From assembly GCA_021737695.1 (NCBI GenBank), contig JAIPDL010000022.1, positions 1 to 50,161 of the forward strand: a DNA stretch of 50,161 nucleotides. Reading direction: 5' to 3'. Below, piece by piece: positions 41,534 to 49,705 of the stretch. Numbering within the stretch: the first letter of the stretch is position 1; each line of letters opens with the position of its first letter. The translations under genes and the position numbers were made by a program. A model generated the notes under the pieces. The model saw only the letters and a list, made by a program, of their open reading frames with translations. It was not told the origin of the DNA and searched no databases. The DNA is from Desulfotignum sp. (GTDB taxonomy: Bacteria; Desulfobacterota; Desulfobacteria; Desulfobacterales; Desulfobacteraceae).

Positions 41534-42295
41534 ATGAGCGGTTTGTCCGTTGCCGGTGATGACAGATATCTGCGGCAGACCCTCCTCCCCGAAATCGGTC
41601 CCAAAGGTCAGGAAAGGCTGGCTAAGGCCTGCGTCCTGATCGCCGGTGCCGGGGGGCTGGGGTCTGCCTCTGCCTTTTACCTGGCAGGCGCCGGGGTAGG
41701 CCATATCAAAATTGTAGACAATGACATTGTGGAAATCAGCAACCTGAACCGACAGATCCTGCATGTGGACAAGACCCTGAGGCAGCCCAAGGCCTTGTCC
41801 GCCGCCGATCAGATAACAGCGTTCAACCCCGAAATCCAGGTGACCAGCCTGTGCGAGCGGATCACCCATGACCGGATCACCGCCATGCTTGACGGCGTGG
41901 ATATCATTGTGGACGGCCTTGATTCCTTTAAGGCCCGGCAGGTGCTGAACCGGGCATCCCTGAAGCACGGCCTTCCCTATGTGTACGCCGGGGTCAACGG
42001 GTTCGATGCCATGATCTCCTGTTTTGTGCCCGGACAGACCGCCTGCTTTGAATGCCTGTTTTCCGGAAACGCACCGGAATCTGACCAGCCGCTCGGGGTA
42101 ATCGGTGCGGCCCCGGGTCTGGCCGGCAGCATCCAGGCCATGGAAACCGTGAAACTGCTGCTGGATATCGGCAGACCCCTGAAGAACCGGCTGATGCGCA
42201 TCTCCGGCCTGGACATGCGCTGCCACTGCATGGACCTGACCCCAAATCCCGCCTGCCCGGCATGCGGCAAAGCGCTGGCGGCAGACAACCCGTGA
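41534..42295 (+). CDS. E1-like MoeB/ThiF/HesA family adenylyltransferase
   Basis: 253 residues. It has the ATP-binding loop GAGGLGS (about 37-43), the acidic and asparagine-arginine motifs DNDIVEISNLNRQ, and zinc ligands as CFEC and CPAC pairs in the C-terminal half. These enzymes activate the C-terminal glycine of a ubiquitin-like carrier as an acyl-adenylate. The carrier gene is 50 bases downstream (42346). The gene starts 2 bases after the Mo subunit gene, so it is co-expressed with the enzyme. It may supply sulfur for the cofactor rather than for thiamine. Confidence 0.88.
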   Translation: MSGLSVAGDDRYLRQTLLPEIGPKGQERLAKACVLIAGAGGLGSASAFYLAGAGVGHIKIVDNDIVEISNLNRQILHVDKTLRQPKALSAADQITAFNPEIQVTSLCERITHDRITAMLDGVDIIVDGLDSFKARQVLNRASLKHGLPYVYAGVNGFDAMISCFVPGQTACFECLFSGNAPESDQPLGVIGAAPGLAGSIQAMETVKLLLDIGRPLKNRLMRISGLDMRCHCMDLTPNPACPACGKALAADNP

Positions 42296-42345
42296 ATTGA
42301 TGGAAATCCATAACGGAACAATTTAGAAAGGCGGTGACACCAGAG

Positions 42346-42546
42346 ATGATCATTCAGCTGAACGGCATGACGGAAACCGTTCCGGACGGCCTGACCATCT
42401 CCAGCCTGATTGAATGGGCAAAGGAGGGGGACCCGGACCTGATGGTGGAAAAAAACCGACAATACATCTACCCGGCGGAGTACGACACCTGCCCGGTGAA
42501 CGAAAATGACATCATTGAATTCATCAACCCCAATCTGGGGGGATAG
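42346..42546 (+). CDS. MoaD/ThiS-like carrier protein (second copy)
   Basis: 66 residues from the ATG at 42346, with GGCGGT about 9 bases upstream; a GTG at 42334 would add four residues but leaves no ribosome site. It has the ThiS/MoaD pattern: IIQLNGMTETVPDGLTISSLIE, then NENDIIEFINPNLGG with the terminal Gly-Gly. It is closer in wording to ThiS than the one at 1078. It lies directly after the E1-like gene, so the two form a likely adenylation pair. Its 3' end overlaps the next gene. Confidence 0.8.
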   Translation: MIIQLNGMTETVPDGLTISSLIEWAKEGDPDLMVEKNRQYIYPAEYDTCPVNENDIIEFINPNLGG

Positions 42547-43654
42547 CCCCCGGACATCCGGTATTTCAGCCGTGATCCTGGCAGCAGGCTTTTCCTCCCG
42601 GATGAAGGCCTTCAAACCCCTGCTGCCGGTGGGCGGCACACCCATGGTCAAACGGTGTATTGACCTGTTTTCGGGCAACGGCATCACCGATATTGTCGTG
42701 GTGACCGGGCATCTTCGGGAGCAGCTGGAACCGGTGGTCAGAGATGCCGGGGCCTGTCCGGTGTTTCATCCGGGGTTCGCTTCCGGCATGCTGGGCTCCA
42801 TCCAGCAGGGGGTTGCGCACATCCGGTCCGGGCAGGCCGGGTTTTTTCTGCTTCCCACAGATATCCCGGCCATCCGAGGTGCCACAGTCGCCCGGATGAT
42901 CCAACAATTCCAGTCCGATCCCCTTCGGCTCCTCATGCCCTGTTTCAATGGCCTTACCGGGCATCCGCCCCTGTTGCCATGTGGCCTTAAAGAACGGATT
43001 CTGGCCCTGGCGGAACCCTCAACCCTGCGGGACCTGATGGCCGAAGAAAAAGACCGGACCGAAACCCTGGCGTTTCATGACCGGGGCATTCTGATGGATG
43101 CGGATGATCCGGACGGTTACAAACGAGTACAAAGCAGATTTCAATCCCTTGACATCCCCGACCGGGAGGAATGTCTGTCCATTGTCGACGAAGAACTGCC
43201 AAAAGACCATCCCATCCGGAATCATCTGGCACAGGTGGCCATGATTGCACTAAAACTGGCCCATGCCGTGGCCGATCCCGTAAACGTGGATCTGGTGATT
43301 GCCGCGGCCCTGCTCCATGATGTCAGGCGCATGGAAAAAAACCATGCAGCGGCTGGTGCCGCCCTGCTGCATGACCTGGGATTCCCCCGGGTGGCTGAAG
43401 TGGTAGAACAGCACATGAACATTGAACTGGATCTCCATGCTCCGGTCCAGGAAAAGGAACTGGTGTATTTTGCAGACAAACTGTGCACCCGGCACGGCGT
43501 TGACATCGATTATCACCCCCGGTTCAGGCACCGCCTTGAAAAGAACCCCTGGGCCGCCACCAGCATCTGGAAACGGTATGAAAATACACGGCACATACAG
43601 GCCAGAATTGAAGCCTCCGCAGGTAAATCCATTACAAAAATACTTGCAGACTGA
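42506..43654 (+). CDS. MocA-like molybdopterin nucleotidyltransferase fused to an HD domain
   Basis: 382 residues. Residues about 20-210 are a MobA/MocA-type NTP transferase (SAVILAAGFSSRMKAFKPLLPVGGTPMV). Residues about 225-345 are an HD phosphohydrolase domain (AAALLHDVRRMEKNHAAAG with the HD pair near 271). The first domain should add CMP to molybdopterin for the hydroxylase; the HD partner could hydrolyse a nucleotide by-product or control the process. I recall similarly fused proteins beside molybdenum hydroxylase genes in Desulfovibrio. The start overlaps the carrier gene by 41 bases in another frame. Confidence 0.85.
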   Translation: MTSLNSSTPIWGDSPRTSGISAVILAAGFSSRMKAFKPLLPVGGTPMVKRCIDLFSGNGITDIVVVTGHLREQLEPVVRDAGACPVFHPGFASGMLGSIQQGVAHIRSGQAGFFLLPTDIPAIRGATVARMIQQFQSDPLRLLMPCFNGLTGHPPLLPCGLKERILALAEPSTLRDLMAEEKDRTETLAFHDRGILMDADDPDGYKRVQSRFQSLDIPDREECLSIVDEELPKDHPIRNHLAQVAMIALKLAHAVADPVNVDLVIAAALLHDVRRMEKNHAAAGAALLHDLGFPRVAEVVEQHMNIELDLHAPVQEKELVYFADKLCTRHGVDIDYHPRFRHRLEKNPWAATSIWKRYENTRHIQARIEASAGKSITKILAD

Positions 43655-44300
43655 CGGCTTTTTTTTTCTGCTTCGGCACGGGCAGATCGCCGGTTCCGGC
43701 ACCCGGCGATTCATCGGCATCTCTGATGTGGACCTGGATGACACCGGCATTTCCCAGGCCGCGTATTGGCAGCATGCCTTTTCTCCTTTGAAAATTGATA
43801 CCATCTACACCAGCTGCCTTTCCCGATGCCGGGATATGGCCCGACGGATTGCCGGGAACCGGAAGATCGTCAGCCACCCGGCATTGAATGAAATCAACCT
43901 GGGACAGTGGGAGGGGCGGCCGTTTGATGAAATTAAACGCCGGAATCCGGAAGGGTTCAGACAAAGGGGGGAACATCTGGACACATTCAGACCGCCGGAC
44001 GGAGAAAGTTTTCACGATGTCCAGTGCCGGGCTGTCCCTTTTTTGACCCGATGCCTTGAAAAACCCGGCACACCATTATTTGTGACCCATGCCGGGGTGA
44101 TCCGGGTGATTTTGTGCCATATTTCAGGCCTGGCAGTGAAAAATCTGTTCCAGTTCAATGTGTCCTATGGACAGTTGTTTGTGATTCAGACCTGCGGAAA
44201 ATCACACGGGACCCCCTTGACGGATCTGGATGATCTGAGCCATGATGCTGACCCCGATTTCCGCCGGGGTCTGGGCCCCGATGGAAAGTCCCACAGGTGA
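43644..44300 (+). CDS. Histidine phosphatase (phosphoglycerate mutase/CobC superfamily)
   Basis: 218 residues from a TTG at 43644, overlapping the MocA-HD gene by 11 bases; an ATG at 43578 (240 residues) is an alternative, and the domain itself begins at LLRHG. LRHGQ near the N-terminus holds the catalytic histidine, NEINLGQWEGRPF is typical of the CobC-like branch, and FVTHAGVIRV the second catalytic histidine. It should dephosphorylate a small metabolite. The last 33 residues are encoded antisense to the XdhC-like gene and look non-conserved. Confidence 0.82.
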   Translation: MQTDGFFFLLRHGQIAGSGTRRFIGISDVDLDDTGISQAAYWQHAFSPLKIDTIYTSCLSRCRDMARRIAGNRKIVSHPALNEINLGQWEGRPFDEIKRRNPEGFRQRGEHLDTFRPPDGESFHDVQCRAVPFLTRCLEKPGTPLFVTHAGVIRVILCHISGLAVKNLFQFNVSYGQLFVIQTCGKSHGTPLTDLDDLSHDADPDFRRGLGPDGKSHR

Positions 44301-45251
44301 ATACACCGAGTTGAGCCGCTCTTTTGAGATCCCTTTTGCCATCAGATTGTCATAGATTCTGTCCCGTTTGGTCCGGGAACCGATCATGCCGATATAGGCC
44401 GGATCAGTGAAAAGCGCCTGCTCCAGAACGGTCTGATCGTGGAGATGGCCCCGGGTGAGAATCACGATATAGGAATGACTGTCCACATTCAATCCTTTGA
44501 ATGCATCATCATAATCCCGTGCCACCCGGACCTGCCGGGCTTGGGGAAATCGGTTTTTGTTGGCAAACGCCTCCCGGTCATCCATCACCACGGTTGAAAA
44601 TCCGGTCAGATGGGCCAGTTGAGCCAGAACAAACCCCACATGCCCGGCACCGAAAATAAACAGGGTATCTGCAGGCGGCATGGGCTGAATGATGAATTCT
44701 TCCAGATTTAAAGAATGAACGGTTGGAAATCTGCCGGAAAACCGGTCGTCACAAATATCTTCCAGCAGGGGCTTTGGGATCAGGCAGGCCCCTGTCACCG
44801 TGCCGTCCGGAAGTACCAGGCTTTTTTGCACAGTGAATTCCCCCTGGCTGGGGCCGGACAGCTTAGATACCAAAACCCCTTTTTGCCCGGCCTGTTCCTG
44901 GGCCACCAGGGCCTGAAAAACTGAAATCAATTCGGGTCCGGGTACCAGGGTTTCCATGAGCACGGTCAGGCGGCCCCCGCAGACCATGTCCAGACTGCCC
45001 TTGAGTTCCTGATCCAGAAAAAAGGACTGGATTCGGCATATTTTTTCCCGGATAAGGGTCAGGCAGGCATCTTTGACTTTTGCTTCCACAAGTCCCCCGC
45101 CGATGGTGCCCAGAAGGGTGCCGTCCGGCATAACAACCATGCGGGAGCCTGACGTTCTGGGTGTGGACCCCTGATGAGAAAGAATGGCGGCCAGAGCAAA
45201 AGGGGCCCCTTTTTCAAGACAGTCCAGTATCTGCTGATTCGACAATTCCAT
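44202..45251 (-). CDS. XdhC/CoxI-family molybdenum hydroxylase maturation protein
   Basis: 349 residues from the ATG at 45251, with GGGAAGA about 8 bases upstream; a start at 45290 would extend into the next gene. The N-terminal XdhC_CoxI domain (APFALAAILSHQGSTPRTSGSRM, GTIGGGLVEA) precedes a Rossmann-like XdhC_C domain (LFIFGAGHVGFVLAQLA, VVMDDREAFAN, MIGSRTKRDR, GLSIGAQTPAEIGVSI). Family members bind Mo cofactor, promote its sulfuration and insert it into xanthine dehydrogenase-type enzymes. It faces the hydroxylase operon and its 3' end overlaps that of the phosphatase gene by 99 bases. Confidence 0.93.
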   Translation of the reverse strand: MELSNQQILDCLEKGAPFALAAILSHQGSTPRTSGSRMVVMPDGTLLGTIGGGLVEAKVKDACLTLIREKICRIQSFFLDQELKGSLDMVCGGRLTVLMETLVPGPELISVFQALVAQEQAGQKGVLVSKLSGPSQGEFTVQKSLVLPDGTVTGACLIPKPLLEDICDDRFSGRFPTVHSLNLEEFIIQPMPPADTLFIFGAGHVGFVLAQLAHLTGFSTVVMDDREAFANKNRFPQARQVRVARDYDDAFKGLNVDSHSYIVILTRGHLHDQTVLEQALFTDPAYIGMIGSRTKRDRIYDNLMAKGISKERLNSVYSPVGLSIGAQTPAEIGVSIMAQIIQIRQGGPV

Positions 45252-45253
45252 GA

Positions 45254-46297
45254 TTAATTCTTCCCAAAACTGCACCGGGGATACCGGCATGTTTTACAGG
45301 ATGAACAAAACCCGCCGTGTCCCATCTGAATAATATCGGTGCGGGTCACGGGTTCTCCGGCCAGCAGCCGGGGCACCACCAGATCGAAAATCGAGGCCCG
45401 GTAATACATGACGCATCCGGGCAGGCCGATCACGGGCACATCATCGATATACGCCAGCATAAACATGGCACCGGGCAGTACCGGGGCCCCATAAAACATC
45501 ACGTCACCTCCGGCGTTTCGAATGGCCGCCGGGGTGAGGTCGTCGGGATCCACGGACATGCCGCCCGTGACAGCGATAAATCCGGCCCCGTCATCCACGA
45601 ACTGCCGGATAGCGGCCACAGTCATGTCCATGTCGTCGGAAACGATTTTTTTACCCATGATCCGGGAACCCAGTTCTTCAAATTTTTTCTGAACCACCGG
45701 CCCGAACCCGTCGTTGATCCGGCCGGAAAACACTTCCGATCCTGTGACCACCAGTCCCACATCCACCCCGGCAAAAGGACGGATATCAATGATCGGAAAA
45801 AATTTTTGACACACGCCTTCCGCTGCCATGACATGGGTTTCATCAATGGATAACGGGATCACCCGGGTGCCGGCCAGATCCTGACCCTCGATGACTGTCT
45901 GATGGGTATGCAGGGTGGAACAGATCACTTCCGGAACACTGTTGAGCTGTGTCAGACCCGCCACATCGATTTTCAACAGACCGGAAATACCCGCAGTAAA
46001 TCCCACTTTGCCCTCTTTGGGATCGGAAAGCCGGATGTTTTTTCCGGCAGCAGCCCGGGCGATTCGTTGCGCTGCATCGTTTTCGTGGATTTCACCGTTG
46101 AGACAGGCCACATACACATGCTGTTTGCCCAGATCCAGCAACTGGTCCACATCTGCCTCGGTAATGACATGACCTTTTCTGAAGGCCGGTCCCTTGAACA
46201 GATCCGGAACGATGCGGGTGATGTCGTGGAGCAGTATTTTTCCCACAGCCTCTTCGACGGGTAGCGACTGAGCCCGGTCTTTTTCATAATATTTCAC
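45254..46297 (-). CDS. MoeA/MoCF-like molybdopterin-binding protein with C-terminal cysteine motif
   Basis: 347 residues from a GTG at 46297 with AGGAGAAG before it; an ATG at 46378 lacks such a site. The middle carries the MoCF fold with GLVVTGSEVFSGRINDGFGP and TGGMSVDPDDLTP, the molybdopterin-binding and metal-loading loops of MoeA/MogA. The last 20 residues hold C-x2-C-x2-C-x3-C (CSSCKTCRYPRC), which may bind a cluster or zinc. The N-terminal part (EAVGKILLHDITRI, FRKGHVITEADVDQLLDLG) resembles MoeA domain I. It probably loads molybdenum or presents cofactor to the hydroxylase. It is encoded 2 bases upstream of the XdhC-like gene. Confidence 0.88.
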   Translation of the reverse strand: MKYYEKDRAQSLPVEEAVGKILLHDITRIVPDLFKGPAFRKGHVITEADVDQLLDLGKQHVYVACLNGEIHENDAAQRIARAAAGKNIRLSDPKEGKVGFTAGISGLLKIDVAGLTQLNSVPEVICSTLHTHQTVIEGQDLAGTRVIPLSIDETHVMAAEGVCQKFFPIIDIRPFAGVDVGLVVTGSEVFSGRINDGFGPVVQKKFEELGSRIMGKKIVSDDMDMTVAAIRQFVDDGAGFIAVTGGMSVDPDDLTPAAIRNAGGDVMFYGAPVLPGAMFMLAYIDDVPVIGLPGCVMYYRASIFDLVVPRLLAGEPVTRTDIIQMGHGGFCSSCKTCRYPRCSFGKN

Positions 46298-46403
46298 AAA
46301 CGCTTCTCCTCTTATATCGACCGCCCAAGGCGATTTCCTTTGTTTTTTTTTCAAACACTCACTTTCACAGGCAGTCATACGGATGTTATTTCCTTTTCAT
46401 TGA

Positions 46404-47836
46404 CTAATCCCGATCTCCGGCAGCGGGCAAATCAATATTAAACCGCGTGAACTCGCCAGCCCGGGTTTCAATCCCAATCTTTCCGTGGTGATCGTGCACG
46501 ACGTTGTGCACAATCCACATGCCAAGCCCTGTCCCCTTTCCTTCGGGCTTGGTTGTAAAAAACGGCTCAAATATCTGTGCCCGGACATCCTCAGGGATCC
46601 CCGGGCCTTTGTCTTCTACCATCAGGCGTACGAATTTTTTGCCGGGACCGTCCACAGTTTCCCCCGCAATCAGTATGCGTTTGTTTTCATCGCCGTTCGG
46701 ATATTTGGTGTTGAGTGCGTCCCGTGCATTTGTCACCAGGTTCATGACCACCTGCTGAATCTGCTGCCGCCGGCAAAAGTCCCGATGGCCTGAAGTTTCA
46801 TGGACTGCCGGAGTTTCACCTCCAGTGCGCGTCTTTGGCGGATGTCACGGGTGGTTCCCTGGATCGCCACGGGCGTTGCATTGTTTCCGAAGATGACCCT
46901 TGCATGAATTTCTGTAAGGACCCAAGACCCGTCTTTGTGAAACAAACTGTTTTCAAAAATAATACCCTTGCCCTGCGGCCCTTTTGAGATCTCGTCGTTT
47001 ATGACCTGTTCCAGTTTCTTCAGTTCTTTTTGTCCGACAAATTCTTTCAGGTGCCTGCCGACAAATTCAGATGGCATGTACCCAGTCACCTGTTCAATGG
47101 CAGGATTCACATAGGTAAAGACAAGATCCAGGTTCATCTCCCATATGATGTCCAGGGTGTTTTCTGCCAGAAGCCGGTACTGTTCCTCACTTTTGCGTAA
47201 CGCGTGTTCAGCCTTTTTCTGGGACGTCAGGTCACGAATGATGCTGACAACGCCGGCATGCCAGCCCAGATCCTTATGCAGTGCCACAACCGTGATTTCA
47301 ATGGGGACCGCATGTCCGTCTTTGTGTTTGAGCCGGTATTCACAGCGGAAAATACCTTCTTTTTGCAGAACAGTTTCGCTGGTTGTGCCAAATGATTCAA
47401 AGGCGGCCTCATCCTCGTGGATCAACGCGGTTGATTTTCCCACCAGTTCCTCTGCTGAGTATCCCAGCATCGATTTCACAGCGGAATTGCAATCGACAAT
47501 TGACCGCTTTGGGGGCCCTACCAGAATCACAGCTTCACCCAGATTGGCCATGACAGTTTTAAGAAGACGCTCGGTTTTGTTGGCCTGACCGATTCGGGCC
47601 TCAAGGGCAACCCGGGCAAACGCGCGCCGGCTCAACCAGAAAACAAAGATGGTGGCTGCAGTGACAAACAGCAACCCTTTGACTGTCTGGGCGAAGGTTT
47701 GTGAAAAATCCGCCGGCAGAAACAGATCCAGGGCCATATCTGTGACAACAATCCAAATGATGCTGAAAACAAAAAACAGGACTGTCACCCGCAAAGCGGT
47801 TTTATTTTTTTGCTCACCATTCATGTGTGCCCCCAT
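46404..47836 (-). pseudogene. PAS sensor histidine kinase broken by an internal deletion
   Basis: The first frame (46742-47836) encodes two membrane helices (about 15-70), PAS domains at about 85-205 and 215-335, then LRQSMKLQAIGTFAGG, which normally precedes the phospho-accepting H-box IAHDFNN. Instead the frame becomes SRFSRWS and stops. The ATPase part (N-box [17 protein letters not shown]-boxes DKGPGIP and GTGLGMWIV) is intact but in another frame (46404-46751 and slightly 5'). The junction is near 46763-46773. Roughly 80-90 residues including the H-box are missing. It cannot autophosphorylate. The start may be the ATG at 47836 or at 47824. Confidence 0.85.
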
Positions 47837-48083
47837 TCTCTACCATAAACAATCTTGAAAAATGCCTGATCAAAACATGTCACCGGCCAGGCATCATTAT
47901 TTACGATAACGATCATATCAACCTTTCATAGCCATGGAGAGATTCCAATGTCAACCCAAAACAAAAAATGTCTTATAAATGAGGTTCAGGGAAAAGCTTA
48001 AAAATACTGTACATCTGATGCCAAAGTGTCATACAAAAGCAGATGCGCATTGGAAACAAACCGATTTTGGAAAGGAAATTACC

Positions 48084-49520
48084 ATGACCCAACCGATGCC
48101 ATCGACAACGGAAGCGGATGCCGAGGCGTTGAGAATTTTCAATCTTCAGTCCCGGGCCTGCCTGGAACAACCGGAGATTCCCTTGAAACAACGGCTGGGG
48201 CTCCTCAAAACCATTGAAGGCATTTTGATTGAAAACGACCAGGCCATCTGCGAGGCCATCTGCGCGGATTTCGGGAACCGGTCGTTTCATGAAACCCGGA
48301 TACTGGAAATCACGCCCAGTATCCTGGGACTGCGGTATACCCGCAGAAAACTGAAAAAATGGATAAAGCCCCAGCGCCGGCATGGGTCCATGATCTTTGT
48401 CGGCGGTCGAAACCGGGTCATTCCCCAGGCCAAGGGGGTTTTGGGCATCATCACCCCCTGGAACTATCCGCTGTTTCTGGCCGTCAGCCCCATGACCAGT
48501 GCCCTGGCCGCCGGCAACCGGATCATGGTGAAACAGGCAGCCAATTCCCGGCATCTGTGCCGCCTGCTTCATGACAGATTCTCCCGGAAAATCGACCCGG
48601 CGTTTGTCTGTTTTCATCCCGGGGTGTCTGCCGGCACCTTTTCCGGATTGCCTTTCAACCACCTGGTGTTTACCGGGTCGCCCCGGACGGGAAAAACCGT
48701 CATGAAAACCGCAGCCGACAACCTGGTGCCAGTCACCCTGGAGCTGGGGGGCAAATCCCCCGTGATTCTGGCCGATGATTTCGACATGACCAAAGCGGTG
48801 AAACGGATTCTGTTCGCCAAACTCATGAACGCCGGACAGACCTGCATTGCCCCGGATTACATCTTTGTCCCGGAAAACCGCATCCATGCGTTCATTCAGA
48901 CGGCGAAAACGGTGGCCCGCCAGCTTTATCCGGATATTACCTCCTCCGACTACACGGCCATCATCGACTCTCCGGCCTTTGACCGGCTCATGGACACGAT
49001 CGCGGACGTCCGGGAAAAAGGCGGCCGGGTGATCCCTCTGCTTACCGGACCGGACACCATTTTGGAACATAAAAAAATATCGCCCGTGATCGTGACCGGG
49101 ACCACCCCGGCCATGCAGATCATGCAGGAGGAAATCTTCGGCCCGATTCTGCCGGTGATTCCCTATACCTCTTTGAAAACCGTGATCAAATATATCAATG
49201 ACCGGCCCCGGCCCCTGGCCCTGTATGTTTTCACCCGGGACCGGCGCCTGTCAGATACCGTGATCGCACACACCCGGTCCGGCGGGGTGACCGTCAATGA
49301 CTGTGCCCTGCACGTGGCCCAGCACGATCTGCCGTTTGGCGGCATCGGCAACAGCGGCACGGGACAATACCACGGATTCGAAGGGTTCCTGGAATTTTCC
49401 AAGCTGCGGCCCGTGTTTCACCAGGCCCCGTTCTCATCCACCGCGGCCCTGACCCCGCCTTATGGGGCTTTTGCCGCCAGGATCTACCAGGCCATTAAAA
49501 AACTCTCCTGGCTGTCCTGA
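48084..49520 (+). CDS. Aldehyde dehydrogenase, coniferyl-aldehyde type
   Basis: 478 residues from the ATG at 48084 with an AAAGGA site. It has no N-terminal extension beyond the family's. ITPWNYPLFLAVSPM (cofactor contact), LELGGKSPVI with the catalytic glutamate near 222 and NAGQTCIAPDY with the nucleophilic cysteine near 253 are all present, and the C-terminus holds GNSGTGQYHGFEGFLEFS. The family oxidises aromatic or medium-chain aldehydes with NAD(P). The C-terminal hydrophobic-basic tail is like fatty-aldehyde enzymes that associate with membranes. It stands alone, with 247 bases of non-coding DNA upstream in which I see nothing definite. Substrate not predicted. Confidence 0.93.
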   Translation: MTQPMPSTTEADAEALRIFNLQSRACLEQPEIPLKQRLGLLKTIEGILIENDQAICEAICADFGNRSFHETRILEITPSILGLRYTRRKLKKWIKPQRRHGSMIFVGGRNRVIPQAKGVLGIITPWNYPLFLAVSPMTSALAAGNRIMVKQAANSRHLCRLLHDRFSRKIDPAFVCFHPGVSAGTFSGLPFNHLVFTGSPRTGKTVMKTAADNLVPVTLELGGKSPVILADDFDMTKAVKRILFAKLMNAGQTCIAPDYIFVPENRIHAFIQTAKTVARQLYPDITSSDYTAIIDSPAFDRLMDTIADVREKGGRVIPLLTGPDTILEHKKISPVIVTGTTPAMQIMQEEIFGPILPVIPYTSLKTVIKYINDRPRPLALYVFTRDRRLSDTVIAHTRSGGVTVNDCALHVAQHDLPFGGIGNSGTGQYHGFEGFLEFSKLRPVFHQAPFSSTAALTPPYGAFAARIYQAIKKLSWLS

Positions 49521-49638
49521 TTCAAATTTTCCCTGGATTTTCGGTTGTACGGTACCAGATTTTCCATTATAAAAATGATCTGAATACAACGAAAGATCCA
49601 GGTGAGGCAGACATCCGTTGGCAAAATCCAGAACCGAC

Positions 49639-49686
49639 AAAAAACCGGCCCGGTAAAACAAACCGTCAGTTTGAGTACCGGGCCGG
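49639..49686 (-). terminator. Rho-independent terminator of the ammonium transporter gene
   Basis: On the minus strand an 11-bp perfect stem (49686-49676 with 49655-49645) closes a 20-base loop and is followed by six T residues (49644-49639). It starts 20 bases beyond the amt stop codon. Confidence 0.88.
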
Positions 49687-49705
49687 GAGTGATTCAATCA
49701 GTCCA

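Noticed and set aside
46742..46760. TGA at the end of the first histidine-kinase frame as a read-through site
   Set aside because: The downstream kinase half is in another frame and a deletion of the H-box region explains the break better.
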